The translations under genes were made by a program, and so were the position numbers. Below, in pieces: positions 46,467 through 55,480 of a DNA stretch of 64,000 bases. Location of the stretch: the NCBI RefSeq assembly GCF_037572775.1, contig NZ_JBBHKA010000001.1, forward strand, positions 3,777,518-3,841,517, read 5' to 3'. Position 1 is the stretch's first letter. Every line of letters begins with the position of its first letter. The DNA is from Ramlibacter sp. PS4R-6 (GTDB taxonomy: Bacteria > Pseudomonadota > Gammaproteobacteria > Burkholderiales > Burkholderiaceae_C). The notes beneath the pieces are model-generated. The model saw only the letters and a program-made list of their open reading frames with translations. It was not told the DNA's origin and ran no database searches.

Positions 46467-47746
46467 TCCGCGAACACCTTCGAGTGCAGGCGCCGCAGCG
46501 ACGCCCACACGCCCAGCGCGACGATGGGGATGGCCACCGCGGCGGTGGCCTCGGCGCTGAACGGCCAGCCGATGGCGTGCGCGCCCTTGGCCATGTAGCT
46601 CACGAGGCCGACGATGTAATAGGTGATCGCCGCGACCGACAGGCCTTCCACCGTGGCCTGCAGCTTCAATTGCAGGCCCTGGCGCCGGTTCATCGCGGCG
46701 AGCAACAGCTGGCTGCTTTGCTGCTGCTCGATCTCAACGCGCGTGCGCAGCAGGTTGCTGATGCGCGAGACGCGCTGCGACAGCGCGTCCTGCCGCCGCG
46801 TGACCCACGCGCACGTGGAGCGCGCCGGCGACAGGCGCCGTTCCATGAACTCGGCGATGGTCTGCAGGCCCGCCAGGCGCGATTCGCCGATGTCGGCGAT
46901 GCGCCGGTCCACCAGCTCGAAGTAGGCGGCGCTCGCCGAGAAGCGCGAGTGCGTCGCCGCGTACTGGCCTTCCACTTCGCCGGCGAGTTTGGTCAGCCGG
47001 TCGAGCAGCTGCGGTTCCTCGTGGCGCCCCGCCGCGCGGATGGCGCCGGCCAGCTCGGCCAGGCCGCTCTCGGCCGAGGCCAGCACCGCCGCGCCTTCGC
47101 GCGCCGCGGGCAGCCCCAGCAGCGCCACCATGCGGTAGGTGTCGATCTCGATCAGCCGCTGCACCAGGCGCCCGAGGCGGCGCGGTGCCAGCCCGCCGGC
47201 CAGCAGCACCATGCGCGAGAAGCCGTCGGCGTGCAGCTCGAAGTCGGTGTAGACCTCCGCGTGGCCATCGGCCACGGTCGACGCGACCAGCGATTCGTCG
47301 TGCAGCACGTGCTTGACCAGGCTGGTGTCCGCCGAGCCGCGCGCCGGCAGCACCCACAGGTGCAGGCTGGCGATGCATTCGCCCGGCAGCTTCGCCAGCC
47401 ACTCCTGCGGCACGGCCTCGATGGCCGTGGGCGGCTCGCGCTCGCCGAAGCCCTGCGCGTCGAAGGCGCGCGAGAAGGTCCAGGTGACGAATTCGGTGTG
47501 CAGCTCCCAGCGCACGCGAAAGCCCGCGCCGATGTCCATGCGCAGGTGCGAAGCCTGCGCGTCGGGCTGCGGCAGGTGGTGGTCGCGCAGCAGCGCGGCC
47601 AGGTGCGCGCGGCTCGCCTCGCGCCCCGCCGCGTCGGCCAGCATGACGACGTGCGAAATCGCCAGCGGCGCGCCCATTGCCTCGGGCGGGCGGGCGTGGA
47701 TCTCGTTGTGCAGCGCCGTGCGCTGCGGATGCGTGTTCGGCGGCAT
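46463..47746 (-). CDS. DUF3422 family membrane protein
   Basis: The 427-residue protein starts with HPQRTALHNEIHARPPEAM, the DUF3422 signature, and ends with two hydrophobic helices (~365-425). The large middle part is helical and probably cytoplasmic. Function is unknown in the literature I know; the family is widespread in proteobacteria. GGGGGGAG precedes ATG 47746, and the longer in-frame start is not needed. Coupled to the downstream EamA gene. Confidence 0.9.
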   Translation of the reverse strand: MPPNTHPQRTALHNEIHARPPEAMGAPLAISHVVMLADAAGREASRAHLAALLRDHHLPQPDAQASHLRMDIGAGFRVRWELHTEFVTWTFSRAFDAQGFGEREPPTAIEAVPQEWLAKLPGECIASLHLWVLPARGSADTSLVKHVLHDESLVASTVADGHAEVYTDFELHADGFSRMVLLAGGLAPRRLGRLVQRLIEIDTYRMVALLGLPAAREGAAVLASAESGLAELAGAIRAAGRHEEPQLLDRLTKLAGEVEGQYAATHSRFSASAAYFELVDRRIADIGESRLAGLQTIAEFMERRLSPARSTCAWVTRRQDALSQRVSRISNLLRTRVEIEQQQSSQLLLAAMNRRQGLQLKLQATVEGLSVAAITYYIVGLVSYMAKGAHAIGWPFSAEATAAVAIPIVALGVWASLRRLHSKVFAD

Positions 47747-47782
47747 GGCTCCCCCCCGCTGATTGTGCCCGTACAAAGTGAA

Positions 47783-47802
47783 GCGGCGCCCGCAGGCGCC
47801 GC
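47783..47802 (-). terminator. hairpin terminator after tctA
   Basis: On the minus strand GCGGCGCC-TGCG-GGCGCCGC forms an 8-bp GC stem 20 bases after the tctA stop, followed by only a weak T-rich stretch. It separates the tct transcript from DUF3422. Efficiency is uncertain. Confidence 0.5.
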
Positions 47803-47822
47803 CTTCTCCGTTCGCGATGCCG

Positions 47823-49337
47823 TCAATCGACTTCGACGAAGGTTTCCTCGCGCTTGGCCTTGATGGACGGCAGCGCCACGATCACGAGCAGGGCCACCGC
47901 GCCCGCCAGCAGGCCCGCCGACAGCGGCCGCGTGACGAACACGCTCCAGTCGCCGCGCGACAGCAGCAGCGCCCGGCGCAGGTTCTCTTCCATCATCGGC
48001 CCCAGGATGAAGCCGAGCAGCAGCGGCGCCGGTTCGCACCCGAGCTTGATGAACACGTAGCCGATCACGCCGAAGGCCGCGACCATCCACACGTCGAAAG
48101 TGTTGTTGTTGGTGGAGTACACGCCCACCGCGCAGAACAGCACGATGGCCGGGAACAGCCAGCGGTAGGGCACGGTCAGCAGCTTGATCCACATGCCGAT
48201 CAGCGGCAGGTTCAGGATCACGAGCATCGCGTTGCCGATCCACATCGAGGCGATCAGGCCCCAGAACAGCTGCGGGTTGCTGGTCATCACCTGCGGGCCC
48301 GGCTGGATGTTGTGGATGGTCATCGCGCCCACCATCAGCGCCATCACGGCGTTGGGCGGGATGCCCAGCGTCAGCAGCGGGATGAAGGAAGTCTGGGCGC
48401 CGGCGTTGTTGGCGGACTCGGGCGCCGCGATGCCGCGGATGTTGCCTTTGCCGAATTCGATTTCGCCGGGCTTCGTGCCCATCTTCTTCTCGAGCGCGTA
48501 GGCCGCGAAGGCCGCCAGCAGCGCGCCGCCGCCGGGCAGGATGCCCAGTGCCGAGCCCAGGCTCGTGCCGCGCAACACCGCGGGCGCCATGGCCTTGAAG
48601 TCTTCCTTGGTGGGCAGCAGGCCCGACACCTTGGCGGTGAACACCTCGCGGTGCTCGCTGGGCACCGACAGGTTGCTGATGATCTCGCCGTAGCCGAACA
48701 CGCCCATGGCGACGACCACGAAGCCGATGCCGTCGGTGAGTTCCGGGATGTCGAACGAATAGCGCGCCACGCCCGAGTTCACGTCGGTGCCGACCAGGCC
48801 GAGCAACAGGCCCAGCACGATCATCGCGATGGCCTTGATGAGCGAACCCGAGGCCAGCACCACGGCGCCGATCAGGCCCAGGATCATGAGCGAGAAGTAT
48901 TCGGCGGGGCCGAACTTGAACGCCAGTTCCGTCAGCGGCGGCGCGAACGCGGCCAGGATCAGCGTGCCGACGCAGCCGGCGAAGAATGAGCCGAGGCCGG
49001 CGGCCGCGAGCGCGGGCCCGGCCCGCCCCCTTCGCGCCATCTGGTAGCCGTCGATACAGGTGACGACCGACGACGATTCGCCCGGTAGGTTCACCAGGAT
49101 GGCGGTGGTGGAGCCGCCGTACTGCGCGCCGTAGTAGATGCCGGCCAGCATGATCAGCGCCGACACGGGCGGCAGCGCATACGTGGCGGGCAGCAGCATG
49201 GCGATCGTGGCCACCGGGCCGATGCCCGGGAGCACGCCGATCAGCGTGCCCAGCAGGCAGCCGATGAAGCAGTACAGCAGGTTGATCGGCGTGAAGGCCA
49301 CGCCGAAACCGATGGAAAGGTTGGCAATCAGATCCAT
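47823..49337 (-). CDS. tctA: tripartite tricarboxylate transporter large permease (TctA)
   Basis: The 504-residue permease has about twelve membrane segments with the TctA cores GVLPGIGPVATIAMLLPATY, AGIYYGAQYGGSTTAILVNLPGESSS and LGILPGGGALLAAF. It works with TctB and a Bug-type binding protein to import carboxylates. The nearest binding protein in this window is the Bug gene at 5822, not adjacent. Confidence 0.95.
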   Translation of the reverse strand: MDLIANLSIGFGVAFTPINLLYCFIGCLLGTLIGVLPGIGPVATIAMLLPATYALPPVSALIMLAGIYYGAQYGGSTTAILVNLPGESSSVVTCIDGYQMARRGRAGPALAAAGLGSFFAGCVGTLILAAFAPPLTELAFKFGPAEYFSLMILGLIGAVVLASGSLIKAIAMIVLGLLLGLVGTDVNSGVARYSFDIPELTDGIGFVVVAMGVFGYGEIISNLSVPSEHREVFTAKVSGLLPTKEDFKAMAPAVLRGTSLGSALGILPGGGALLAAFAAYALEKKMGTKPGEIEFGKGNIRGIAAPESANNAGAQTSFIPLLTLGIPPNAVMALMVGAMTIHNIQPGPQVMTSNPQLFWGLIASMWIGNAMLVILNLPLIGMWIKLLTVPYRWLFPAIVLFCAVGVYSTNNNTFDVWMVAAFGVIGYVFIKLGCEPAPLLLGFILGPMMEENLRRALLLSRGDWSVFVTRPLSAGLLAGAVALLVIVALPSIKAKREETFVEVD

Positions 49338-49353
49338 GTCGTTCTCTTTCGCT

Positions 49354-49842
49354 TCAGCCCGTGATGAACTTGGGCCACACGGGGAACTGCAGCTTGAGCA
49401 GCACGATGAAGGCAAGGTAGCTCACGATGCTGAGCACCACGGCAAGGACCGCCACTTCCTTCCAGTTGAATTCGTCGCCGGCCATCGCGGCCACGAAGGT
49501 CAGGCCGATGATCGCGACGATCAGGCCCATGTGCGGCAGGCCGATGCTGGGCAGGCCGCCCAGCAGGATGCCGAACAGCACGTTGGCCGCGATGATGTAG
49601 CCCAGGGGCCGCCAGGCCCACTTGCCGATCGGCTCGCCATCTTCTGTCTCGATCGCGAGGGCTTCGAAGATGATGAAGGCGCCCAGGCCCGCGAGCACGA
49701 TGCCCAGGACGAGCGGGAAGTAGCCCGGCCCCATCCGCGCCGCCTCGCCGACGTTATAGCGGGTCGCACCCCACGAGAATCCCAGCCCGACCGCCATGAA
49801 CATGAGGCCGGCCCAGAAGTCCCTCTGGCTCTTGATTTTCAC
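49354..49842 (-). CDS. tctB: tripartite tricarboxylate transporter small permease (TctB)
   Basis: The 162-residue protein has four hydrophobic segments and the TctB pattern DFWAGLMFMAVGLGFSWGA with ARMGPGYFPLVLGIVLAGLG. It precedes tctA by 16 bases and forms the small membrane subunit. The promoter would lie in the gap towards 49953. Confidence 0.94.
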   Translation of the reverse strand: MKIKSQRDFWAGLMFMAVGLGFSWGATRYNVGEAARMGPGYFPLVLGIVLAGLGAFIIFEALAIETEDGEPIGKWAWRPLGYIIAANVLFGILLGGLPSIGLPHMGLIVAIIGLTFVAAMAGDEFNWKEVAVLAVVLSIVSYLAFIVLLKLQFPVWPKFITG

Positions 49843-49953
49843 GTCGCTGTCTCCTTGCCCTCAACGGCATTACGGTGGCGCGATTGTGGTCGCAATGCCC
49901 CCTCGGAAGGATGTGGGTTTCACCTACCGGCGCTCAGCGTCCGGTCAGGTCGC

Positions 49954-51753
49954 CTACTCGAGCGGAGGCGTCGCAGTGAGCACTTCCTCGATGGTGGTCA
50001 CGCCCTCGGCCACCCGCAGCGCACCGGCAAGGCGCAGGGGCCTCATCCCATCCGTGACGGCCTGGCGGCGCAGGTTGTCCATCGCCGGCGAGACGTTCAC
50101 CTTGTCCTTGAACGCTTCGGACACGGTGAGCAGCTCGTACAGGCCCATGCGGCCGAGGAAGCCCGTCATGCGGCAGTCCACGCAGCCCACCGGCTTGTAG
50201 GGCTGCCAGGTGCCGGTGATCTTCCAGGGCTTCACCAGCGCGTCCACCTCGGCCCTGGACGCGGTCTCGTCGAGCACGCGGCATTGCTTGCACAAGGTGC
50301 GCACCAGGCGTTGCGCCAGCACGCCGCTCACGGTCGCGTTGATGAGGTAGGGCGGCACGCCCAGCTCCATCAGGCGCGTGATGGCCGACGGCGCGTCGTT
50401 GGTGTGCAGCGTCGAGAACACGAGGTGGCCGGTGAGCGCCGCCTGCACCGCCATCTCGGCCGTCTCGAGGTCGCGGATCTCGCCGACCATGATGATGTCC
50501 GGGTCCTGGCGCATCAGCGCGCGCAGGCCTTCGGCGAACCCGAAGTCCAGCTGCGGCTGCACCTGCGTCTGGTTGAACGCGGGCTCGATCATCTCGATCG
50601 GGTCCTCCACGGTGCTCACGTTCACCTCTTCGGTGGCCAGGCGCTTGAGCGTGGAGTACAGCGTGGTGGTCTTGCCCGAGCCCGTGGGGCCGGTGACGAG
50701 GATGATGCCGTGCGGCCGCTTGACCAGCTGCTCCCAGCGCTGCGCGTCGTGCGCAGAGAAGCCGAGCGCGTCGAGGTCCTTCACCGCCGTGTCGGGGTCG
50801 AAGATGCGCATCACCATCTTCTCGCCGAAGGCCGTGGGCAGCGTCGACAGGCGCATCTCGATCTCGTCGCCGCGCGGGTTGCGCGTCTTGATGCGGCCGT
50901 CCTGCGGGCGGCGCTTCTCGACCACGTCCATGCGGCCGAGCAGCTTGATGCGCGCCGTCATCGCGTTGAGCACGGCGATGGGCATCTGGTAGACCGGGTG
51001 CAGCACGCCGTCGATGCGGAAGCGGATCACGCCCTGCTCGCGGCGCGGCTCCAGGTGGATGTCGCTCGCGCGCTGGTCGAAGGCATAGGTCCACAGCCAG
51101 TCGACCACCTGCACCACGCCCTGGTCGTTGGCGTCCAGCTGCTTGTTGCTCTTGCCCAGCTCGACCAGCTGCTCGAAGCTCGCCGCGCCCGCGTTGCCGC
51201 CGGCCTTCTGCGCCGCGCGCACCGACTTGGCCAGCGCGAAGAACTCGGCCGTGTAGCGGTGGATGTCCTGCGGGTTGGACAGCACGCGGCGCACCTTGCG
51301 GCGGGCCTGGCGCTCCACCTCGTCGACCCAGCCGGTGATGAAGGGCTCGGCGGTGGCGATGACGCACTCGGTGGGCGTGACCTGCACCGGCAGCACGCGG
51401 TGCCGCTCGGCGTAGCCCGCGCTCATGATGTCGGCGACCTTGCCCACGTCCACCTTCAGCGGGTCGATGCGCAGGTAGTCCAGGCCCGTGCGCTGCGCGA
51501 GCCACTGCGTGAGCATCTCGATGTCCAGCGGCTTGCCGTCGCTGGCGCGCGTGACGGCCACGGCCGCGAGGCGCACCAGCGGGTGCTGGGCGCTTTCGGC
51601 CTGCGAGCAGCGCGCGATGGTGCGGCGCGCCTCCTCGGGCGTGATCACGGCGTCGTGCTCCATCCACTCGACGAGCGTGCGCCAGTCCAGCGGGCCGTGC
51701 GGCGTGGTGCGGGCGGAGGCCTTGTCCTTGTGCTTGGCGGTTGCGGCGGTCAT
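49954..51753 (-). CDS. GspE/PulE-type secretion ATPase, not in a secretion operon
   Basis: The 599-residue ATPase has an N-terminal region of ~180 residues, then Walker A GPTGSGKTTTLYSTL, the Asp box with VEDPIEMIEP, Walker B RQDPDIIMVGEIRDLETAE and His-box LTGHLVFSTLHTNDAP. The four-cysteine element CKQC/CVDC (~515-560) marks the GspE/PilB class. No pilin, GspF or secretin genes lie near it, so its partner system is elsewhere or unknown. ATG 51753 overlaps the previous stop as ATGA. Confidence 0.9.
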   Translation of the reverse strand: MTAATAKHKDKASARTTPHGPLDWRTLVEWMEHDAVITPEEARRTIARCSQAESAQHPLVRLAAVAVTRASDGKPLDIEMLTQWLAQRTGLDYLRIDPLKVDVGKVADIMSAGYAERHRVLPVQVTPTECVIATAEPFITGWVDEVERQARRKVRRVLSNPQDIHRYTAEFFALAKSVRAAQKAGGNAGAASFEQLVELGKSNKQLDANDQGVVQVVDWLWTYAFDQRASDIHLEPRREQGVIRFRIDGVLHPVYQMPIAVLNAMTARIKLLGRMDVVEKRRPQDGRIKTRNPRGDEIEMRLSTLPTAFGEKMVMRIFDPDTAVKDLDALGFSAHDAQRWEQLVKRPHGIILVTGPTGSGKTTTLYSTLKRLATEEVNVSTVEDPIEMIEPAFNQTQVQPQLDFGFAEGLRALMRQDPDIIMVGEIRDLETAEMAVQAALTGHLVFSTLHTNDAPSAITRLMELGVPPYLINATVSGVLAQRLVRTLCKQCRVLDETASRAEVDALVKPWKITGTWQPYKPVGCVDCRMTGFLGRMGLYELLTVSEAFKDKVNVSPAMDNLRRQAVTDGMRPLRLAGALRVAEGVTTIEEVLTATPPLE

Positions 51754-52508
51754 GCGGTGGGTGCGGTGGGCCTGAACGAACGCAGCCACTTGCGCGCCGG
51801 CAGGCCCCAGCGAGTTTCGATGGTTTCCGCGCGGCGGGCAAGCTCGCCGCGCTCCGGTGTCACGGGGGCGCGCAGGGCGACCACGACGGTGTTGCCCTCG
51901 CGCGTCGGGCGGAAGGCCCACACCGCGTCCTCGCCGAAGGCAGCCACGATGCGGCGCAGGCTTTCGCCGTAGCTGGAGTCGCGGCCGAAGAGGTTCACCA
52001 CCATCGCGCCGTCGGCGGTGAGGAGCTTGCGGCAGTCGGCGTAGAAGGCCTTCGAGTCGAGCACGGGCGCGGCCGCTTCATGGTCGTACAGGTCCACCTG
52101 CAGCGCGTCGACCTGGCCGCGCCAGTGGTCGTGCGAAGCCACTTCGCCCGCGTCGCCCAGGATGACCGACAGGCGCGCGTCGTCGGCGGGCAGCTTGAAC
52201 CACAGGCGGCAGGCCGCGACCACCTGCGGGTTGAGCTCGATGGCCGTCACCTTCATGCGCAGTTTGCGGTGCGAAAACTTGGTGAGCGACGCCGCGCCCA
52301 GGCCGAACTGCATCGCGTGGCGCTGCGCCACCGTCGCGGGCTCGACGAAGAGCAGCCACGCCATCATCCGCTGCACGTACTCCAGCTCCAGCTCGTAGGG
52401 CCGGCGCAGGTCCATGGACCCCTGCACCCAGGGCGTGCCCAGGTGCAGGTAGCGGATGTCGCCGTGGTCGGAGAACGTGACTTCGGGCAGCAACTCGGGT
52501 TTCTTCAC
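51750..52508 (-). CDS. spermidine-synthase-like methyltransferase-fold protein
   Basis: The 252-residue protein has the SpeE-like fold (YLHLGTPWVQGSMDLRRPYELELEY, QFGLGAASLTKFSHRK, AIELNPQVVAACRLWF, VDALQVDLYDHEAAAP). The classical aminopropyltransferase residues are not all evident, so polyamine synthesis is doubtful; a SAM-dependent or regulatory role is possible. It is co-translated with the GspE-like ATPase and follows tatD by nine bases. Confidence 0.82.
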   Translation of the reverse strand: MKKPELLPEVTFSDHGDIRYLHLGTPWVQGSMDLRRPYELELEYVQRMMAWLLFVEPATVAQRHAMQFGLGAASLTKFSHRKLRMKVTAIELNPQVVAACRLWFKLPADDARLSVILGDAGEVASHDHWRGQVDALQVDLYDHEAAAPVLDSKAFYADCRKLLTADGAMVVNLFGRDSSYGESLRRIVAAFGEDAVWAFRPTREGNTVVVALRAPVTPERGELARRAETIETRWGLPARKWLRSFRPTAPTA

Positions 52509-52517
52509 GGCGCGCGA

Positions 52518-53345
52518 TTATGGGCTGCCCAGCAGTGGGCCCAGCCGGGGCAGCGCATCGACGGCGTTGGCGCGCAGGGCTGCGGCCAGTTCGTCCTCGC
52601 CGATGCCGCGCAGCTGCGCCAGCACGGCGGCGATGCGCGGCAGCTCGCCGGGCTCGTTGCGCCCTTGCGGCACGCCCTGGGCGCGCTCTTCCGCGGTCCG
52701 GTACAACCAGTGCGGCGGGATGTCGGGCGAGTCGGTCTCCAGCACGAGGGCTTCCAGCGGCAGCTCCACCGCCAGCCGGCGCACCTGCTGCGCGCGCTCG
52801 TAGGTCAGGGTGCCGCCGAAGCCCAGCTTGAACCCCAGCCGCACGAACTCGTGGGCCTGCTGCAGGCTGCCGTTGAAGGCATGCGCGATGCCGCGCACGG
52901 GGATCCGGCGCAGGTGTTTGAGGAGCGCGTCGGCCGAGCGCCGCACGTGCAGGATCACCGGCAGGCCGTGGCGGCGCGCCAGCGCGAGCTGCTCGCCATA
53001 AAAAAGTTCCTGTCGCGCCGGGTCCAGGCCGGGCACGAACAGGTCGATGCCGATCTCGCCCACCGCCACCAGGCGCGGGTCGGCGGCGTGGGCCGCCAGC
53101 GCCGCGTCGAGCAGGACCAGGTCCTCATCCGCCGCCCGCGGGGTGCAGAGCGGGTGGATGCCCAGCGCGTAGCTGTCGCGGCCGGCGTGCGCGAGTTCCC
53201 GCACGGCGTCGAAATTCGCCGCCTCCACCGCCGGGACCACGCAATGCGTCACACCGGCGTGGCGCGCGCGCTCACGCACCTGCTCCCGGTCGGCCGCGAA
53301 TTCGGGCGCGTCCAGGTGGCAGTGCGTGTCGATCCAGCTGGCCAT
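52518..53345 (-). CDS. TatD-family metal-dependent hydrolase
   Basis: The 275-residue protein has the TatD metal ligands: DTHCHLD at the N-terminus, GEIGID, VILHVRRS, IAHAFNGS and LETDSPDIPP. TatD proteins are DNases or D-aminoacyl-tRNA-type hydrolases; the specific role here is open. It is the first gene of the tatD / SpeE-like / GspE run. Confidence 0.93.
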   Translation of the reverse strand: MASWIDTHCHLDAPEFAADREQVRERARHAGVTHCVVPAVEAANFDAVRELAHAGRDSYALGIHPLCTPRAADEDLVLLDAALAAHAADPRLVAVGEIGIDLFVPGLDPARQELFYGEQLALARRHGLPVILHVRRSADALLKHLRRIPVRGIAHAFNGSLQQAHEFVRLGFKLGFGGTLTYERAQQVRRLAVELPLEALVLETDSPDIPPHWLYRTAEERAQGVPQGRNEPGELPRIAAVLAQLRGIGEDELAAALRANAVDALPRLGPLLGSP

Positions 53346-53427
53346 CGCGGGGCATGATGCCTGAAGGAGCTACGCGCTCCTACGTGCAGCCGAGCTCAAA
53401 CCGTGCTACTGTGCAGGCGAGGTTTTC

Positions 53428-54438
53428 ATGCGCAGGCCCGCCCTCTACAGCTCCAGCCGGCAGCAGCGACAGCAGCAGCCGGAAGCGCCTCGCGGGGCGC
53501 CGGAAGCCGCGCAGCCTGCCGCCCCCGCCACCCCCCGCCGCTTCGACCCCGCCAGCCCCCGCGTGCTCTGGGCGGTGATCCTGCTCATGGCCATGGCGCT
53601 GGTGTACAGCCTGAGCCTGTCGCTGCGCCACGGCCCGCGCGCGATCACGCAGGAAGATATCGACAAGGCCGTGCTCAAGACCATGGAGACGCAGACCCTG
53701 CCCTCCGAGTACGCCAAGGCCTACGACAGCATCCGCCCCGCCGTGGTGCGCGTCGTGAGCTACGTCAAGAAGAGCCGCCTGAAGGAGGCGCTCGAGAAGG
53801 CGCACCCCACGCCCAAGTCCCCCAAGACCGCCAAGCCCAAGCCGCTCGGCCCGGCGCTGGAAGGCGACAAGCTGGCCAAGGCCGACGATGACGAGGAAGT
53901 CGAGCAGGGCGTGGGCACCGGCGTCGTCATCATCGACAAGGGCGTGATCCTGACCAACCTGCACGTGGTCTCGGGCGCCGACAAGATCAAGGTCACCTTC
54001 TCCGACGGCCTGGAAGCCGACGCCTCCATCACCGGCGTGCAGCCCGAGAACGACCTGGCCGTGCTGCAGGCGCGCAAGATCCCCGACGACCTGATCGCCG
54101 CCACCATGCGTTCCACCGCCGACCTGCAGCCCGGCGACAAGGTGATGGCGGTGGGCTTCCCCTTCGGCATCGGCCCTTCCGCCTCCGGCGGCGTGGTGTC
54201 GGGCCTGAAGCGCTCGTTCCGCTCGCCCGAGGGCAAGCAGGAGATGAACAACCTGATCCAGTTCGACGCGGCGGCCAACCCCGGCAATTCCGGCGGCCCG
54301 CTCGTCACGATGGACGGCGAGGTGGTGGGCATCGTCACGGCGATCCTCAACCCCACGCCCGCCCGCACCTTCATCGGCATCGGCTTCGCGGTGCCCATCG
54401 AGAACGCCGCCACGGCGGCCGGCCTGCCGCCGTTCTGA
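53428..54438 (+). CDS. membrane-anchored trypsin-like serine protease without PDZ domain
   Basis: The 336-residue protein has a Gln/Ala/Pro-rich cytoplasmic N-terminus (RQQRQQQPEAPRG), one membrane helix (46-63), a charged Lys/Pro stretch (115-150) and an HtrA-like protease domain. The triad is His179 (TNLHVV), Asp209 (ENDLAV) and Ser288 (GNSGGP). DegP and DegS end in PDZ domains; this protein stops right after the catalytic domain (GFAVPIENAATAAG). The stop codon lies inside a terminator hairpin. Confidence 0.92.
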   Translation: MRRPALYSSSRQQRQQQPEAPRGAPEAAQPAAPATPRRFDPASPRVLWAVILLMAMALVYSLSLSLRHGPRAITQEDIDKAVLKTMETQTLPSEYAKAYDSIRPAVVRVVSYVKKSRLKEALEKAHPTPKSPKTAKPKPLGPALEGDKLAKADDDEEVEQGVGTGVVIIDKGVILTNLHVVSGADKIKVTFSDGLEADASITGVQPENDLAVLQARKIPDDLIAATMRSTADLQPGDKVMAVGFPFGIGPSASGGVVSGLKRSFRSPEGKQEMNNLIQFDAAANPGNSGGPLVTMDGEVVGIVTAILNPTPARTFIGIGFAVPIENAATAAGLPPF

Positions 54439-54451
54439 GGCGGCTTTTTTT
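54426..54451 (+). terminator. terminator overlapping the protease stop codon
   Basis: GCCGCC (54426-54431), loop GTTCTGA containing the TGA stop, GGCGGC (54439-54444) and seven T's (54445-54451) make a Rho-independent terminator whose left stem is the last sense codons. It separates the protease from the MoxR operon. Confidence 0.85.
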
Positions 54452-54472
54452 CGTTTTCAACGCAGGGGCAGC

Positions 54473-55480
54473 ATGGATTCGACGACCCGCCAGGACAGCG
54501 ACACCGCGCAGCTGATGGAACAGATCCTCTACGAGGTCAAGCGCGTGGTGGTGGGCCAGGACCGCTTCCTCGAACGCGTGATGGTCGCCATGCTCGCGCA
54601 AGGCCACCTGCTCGTCGAAGGCGTGCCGGGCCTGGCCAAGACGCTCACGGTGAAGACGCTCGCGCAGACGGTGCGCGGCCAGTTCAAGCGCATCCAGTTC
54701 ACGCCCGACCTGGTGCCGGCCGACCTGGTGGGCACGCGCATCTACAACCAGAAGACCGGCGACTTCAGCACCTCGCTGGGCCCGGTGTTCACCAACCTGC
54801 TGCTGGCCGACGAAATCAACCGCGCGCCGGCCAAGGTGCAAAGCGCGCTGCTCGAGGTGATGCAGGAGCGCCAGGTGACCATCGCCGGCGAGACGCACAA
54901 GGTGCCCGACCCGTTCCTGGTGATGGCCACGCAGAACCCCATCGAGACCGAAGGCACCTACCCGCTGCCCGAGGCGCAGGTGGACCGCTTCATGATGAAG
55001 GTGCTGGTGGACTACCCCACCGACGAGGAAGAGTTCGTCATCGTCGAGCGCGTCACCGGCCCCCGGGTGGACGTGACGGCGGTGGCCACCACGGAACAGC
55101 TGGCGCACCTGCAGCACGAATGCCGCCGCGTGTACGTCGACCCGTCGCTGGTGCAGTACGCGGTGCGCCTCGTCTCCGCGACGCGCAACCCCGACAAGCA
55201 CGGCCTGAAGGACTTGGCGAAGTACATCACCTTCGGCGCCAGCCCGCGCGCCACCATCAACCTGACCGAAGCCTCGCGCGCGCTCGCGATGCTGCGCGGC
55301 CGCACCTACGTGCTGCCCGAGGACATGACCGACCTGGTGGCCGACGTGTTCCGCCACCGCATCGTGCTGTCTTACGAGGCGCTGTCCGAAGGCCTCACGC
55401 CCGACGCGCTGGTCGGCAAGATCATGGCCAAGATCCCCGCTCCGCCGAAACCGCTGGAACATGAAAAACTGGTGGCGTAA
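54473..55480 (+). CDS. MoxR-family AAA+ ATPase
   Basis: The 335-residue ATPase has Walker A VEGVPGLAKT, Walker B LLLADEINRAPAK, the MATQNPIETEGTYPLPEAQVDRF sensor/arginine-finger region and the C-terminal lid FGASPRATINL. MoxR ATPases act as chaperones for VWA-domain partners, encoded by the next genes. It overlaps the DUF58 gene by 20 bases. Confidence 0.95.
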   Translation: MDSTTRQDSDTAQLMEQILYEVKRVVVGQDRFLERVMVAMLAQGHLLVEGVPGLAKTLTVKTLAQTVRGQFKRIQFTPDLVPADLVGTRIYNQKTGDFSTSLGPVFTNLLLADEINRAPAKVQSALLEVMQERQVTIAGETHKVPDPFLVMATQNPIETEGTYPLPEAQVDRFMMKVLVDYPTDEEEFVIVERVTGPRVDVTAVATTEQLAHLQHECRRVYVDPSLVQYAVRLVSATRNPDKHGLKDLAKYITFGASPRATINLTEASRALAMLRGRTYVLPEDMTDLVADVFRHRIVLSYEALSEGLTPDALVGKIMAKIPAPPKPLEHEKLVA

